From Acidobacteriota bacterium (GTDB lineage: Bacteria; Acidobacteriota; Terriglobia; Terriglobales; Acidobacteriaceae): a stretch of 8,585 bases of DNA. A program made the translations under genes and the position numbers. Below the pieces are notes generated by a model. It saw only the letters and a list, made by a program, of their open reading frames with translations. It was not told where the DNA came from and ran no database searches. Below, piece by piece: positions 7,575-8,585 of this stretch. The stretch lies in NCBI GenBank assembly GCA_021811745.1, contig JAJZNH010000907.1:1-8585 (forward strand). The letters run 5' to 3'. Numbering within the stretch: position 1 is the stretch's first letter; every line of letters starts with the position of its first letter.

Positions 7575-7906
7575 GACCTACCCACGGGACTGCGCAGGTT
7601 CCAGCCAGCCCGCCAGATCCACTTCATCACCTTCAGTTGTCACCGGCGGCAGCCGAAGCTGGGCATGGCGCGTGCTCGAGATGCCTTTGAGCATTCTCTG
7701 GAGCGGACCCGCCGCGCCTATGCGTTCTCTGTGGCCGGATGGTCGTAATACCCGAGCACGTGCTCCATCTGCTCACCGAGCCCGAATCCCATCCGCTCGC
7801 CACCGCACTGCAGGCGCTCAAGCAGTCGGTCTCTTGCACCCTCTCGCTACGGGCGCCGGAACCCTTCTGGCAAGCACGTTATTACGACTTCAACCGTTCT
7901 GGATGA
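7575..7906 (+). pseudogene. Broken REP-associated tyrosine transposase (RAYT, IS200/IS605-like)
   Basis: Two frames together rebuild about 110 residues of a RAYT, a single-strand HUH transposase. The first frame (7575-7748) gives LPTGLRRFQPARQIHFITFS, the usual N-terminus, and ends in a stop after AYAFSVAGW. The second frame (from 7742) gives VVIPEHVLHLLTEPESHPLA, then ALQALKQSV and EPFWQARYYDFN, ending at TGA 7904-7906. Intact RAYTs read MPEHVHLL here, so an extra Leu codon splits the HUH metal motif and the Met is lost. There is no clear start codon. The C-terminal third (normally NVWTERK, then RYIHRNPVKRGL) is missing. It cannot be an active transposase. The family call is strong; the exact ends are approximate. 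Confidence 0.82.
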
Positions 7907-7941
7907 TCGAGACCTCTTGAGTGGCCTCAATCGGAGGTTGA

Positions 7942-8344
7942 AAGTTCGCCGTCTTCAATGCCGCCGCATCACTGCGTGAGGATTCACGCGCGCTCCCGCT
8001 CGAGCAGATGAACATCGATGAGCGTCTGGTCGCCGACTACTCCGGCACTGGCCTCACTGTCGGCAAACATCCGATGTTTTATCGCCGCGCCGAGTTGCGC
8101 CGCGCAAACATCCTCTCCGCCGCTGAGCTCCGTTTATGCCGCGACGGCGACGGCGATAGCGTCTGCGCCGCAGGATGCGTTATCGCCCGCCAGCGCCCCG
8201 GCACCGCTAAGGGCTTCATCTTTATCTCCATGGAAGACGAAACCGGTATCGCCAACGTCATCGTCACGCCAGATAAGCCTGCTGACAGAAAAGCTGGTAG
8301 TTGTGCCGGAGAAGCTGTCGGGCCCGGCAATTCCCCGACCGTAG
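7942..8344 (+). pseudogene. dnaE2: C-terminal relic of error-prone DNA polymerase III alpha (DnaE2/ImuC)
   Basis: A frame preceded by a stop at 7939 reads ALPLEQMNIDERLVADYSGT, then GLTVGKHPM, RRAELRRANILSAAELR, VIARQRPGTAKGFIFIS and MEDETGIANVIVTPD. This matches the C-terminal OB-fold region of DnaE2, the SOS-mutagenesis polymerase that works with ImuA and ImuB. At about 8272-8279 the homology shifts to the next frame (LLTEKLVVVPEKL), which stops at 8342-8344. The PHP, polymerase and finger domains (about 900 residues) are absent, and the usual end of the protein is lost. The internal ATG at 8008 begins a 116-aa frame, but this is part of the relic. It borders the RAYT relic by 35 nt. No imuA or imuB is in the window. 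Confidence 0.85.
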
Positions 8345-8360
8345 CGAGAGTTGAGTAAGA

Positions 8361-8393
8361 GCAACTGGCCTCCACCATAGGCTTAGCAGTTGC
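8361..8393. repeat. Bulged 11-bp stem-loop after the dnaE2 relic
   Basis: GCAACTG (8361-8367) pairs with CAGTTGC (8387-8393), and GCCT (8368-8371) pairs with AGGC (8379-8382) around a 7-nt loop; TTAG (8383-8386) bulges out. REP sequences served by RAYTs are bulged hairpins of this general form, but no second copy is seen here. Confidence 0.35.
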
Positions 8394-8529
8394 GCGTTGA
8401 TGCTGCGAACCTTTGTCCGAGGCGGAGGTCACCTTGAGGTTGCGCTGGTCTGCAGGTTGTCTTGACCCTGTGGGTTTGCGCGCAGCCGCTTCCTTTTCCA
8501 AGCCTGTCGTCGTGAAGAGCCACGCTGTT

Positions 8530-8571
8530 ACAAGGGGACGAAGCCTGCGCAGGCGGGCATCCTTGTCTTTT
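8530..8571 (+). terminator. Stem-loop followed by a short T-tract
   Basis: ACAAGG (8530-8535) pairs with CCTTGT (8561-8566). Inside, GCCTGC (8543-8548) can pair with GCGGGC (8553-8558) with one wobble. A perfect 12-nt palindrome lies at 8543-8554. CTTTTT follows directly, as in intrinsic terminators on the + strand. No intact + strand gene precedes it, so it may be left over from the decayed locus or a dispersed repeat. Confidence 0.35.
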
Positions 8572-8585
8572 TGTTGACAGGCGGC

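Larger units (their letters stand above)
8345..8585. other. Terminal stretch without recognisable genes
   Basis: No frame on either strand gives a protein I can name. The - strand frame from 8501 begins with a Lys/Arg-rich peptide without a family signature. Two stem-loops are present (8361-8393 and 8530-8566). A perfect TTGACA at 8574-8579 could be a -35 box, but any -10 lies outside the window. Confidence 0.5.

Noticed and set aside
8079..8501. 140-aa open frame on the - strand
   Set aside because: Half of it is antisense to the dnaE2 relic, and the remainder is a basic peptide with no recognisable family.
8574..8579. TTGACA, a perfect -35 box
   Set aside because: The window ends before a -10 box could be seen, so a promoter cannot be supported.

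Overview
The window is high-GC DNA that reads like an Acidobacteriota chromosome. This is inferred from protein style: a two-subunit 2-oxoacid:ferredoxin oxidoreductase, a Tat-exported GH42-like protein, RAYT/dnaE2 remnants and a small secreted protein of unknown function. No rRNA or other phylogenetic marker is present, so the assignment is tentative. No tRNA, rRNA or CRISPR array was seen.

Region by region. (1) Positions 2-1860, + strand: the 3' part of korA and the complete korB, translationally coupled by a TAATG overlap, closed by a strong 15-bp hairpin at 1867-1902. Together they encode a 2-oxoacid (probably 2-oxoglutarate or pyruvate-type) ferredoxin oxidoreductase. (2) Positions 1999-4191, + strand: a 730-aa Tat-exported protein related to the GH42/hypothetical glycosyl hydrolase 6 group. 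It keeps a GH42-like Cys metal site but lacks the expected acid/base glutamate. (3) Positions 4192-4732: a 541-bp gap with no convincing gene. (4) Positions 4733-6471, - strand: a probable two-gene operon, a 161-aa helical protein of unknown function followed 29 nt later by rocD (ornithine aminotransferase). (5) Positions 6472-6941: a divergent intergenic region with overlapping, mutually exclusive stem-loops. (6) Positions 6942-7502, + strand: a small Sec-secreted protein of unknown function. (7) Positions 7503-8585: decayed DNA with a frameshifted RAYT (IS200-like) transposase relic next to a C-terminal relic of the error-prone polymerase gene dnaE2, then non-coding sequence with two stem-loops.

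The intact genes are metabolic: ferredoxin-linked 2-oxoacid metabolism, extracytoplasmic carbohydrate handling, and ornithine/arginine/proline interconversion. They show no obvious joint pathway. I do not see a complete new system. The parts most worth a second look are the glycosidase-like protein with an altered active-site region, the unknown partner upstream of rocD, and the dnaE2/RAYT relics.
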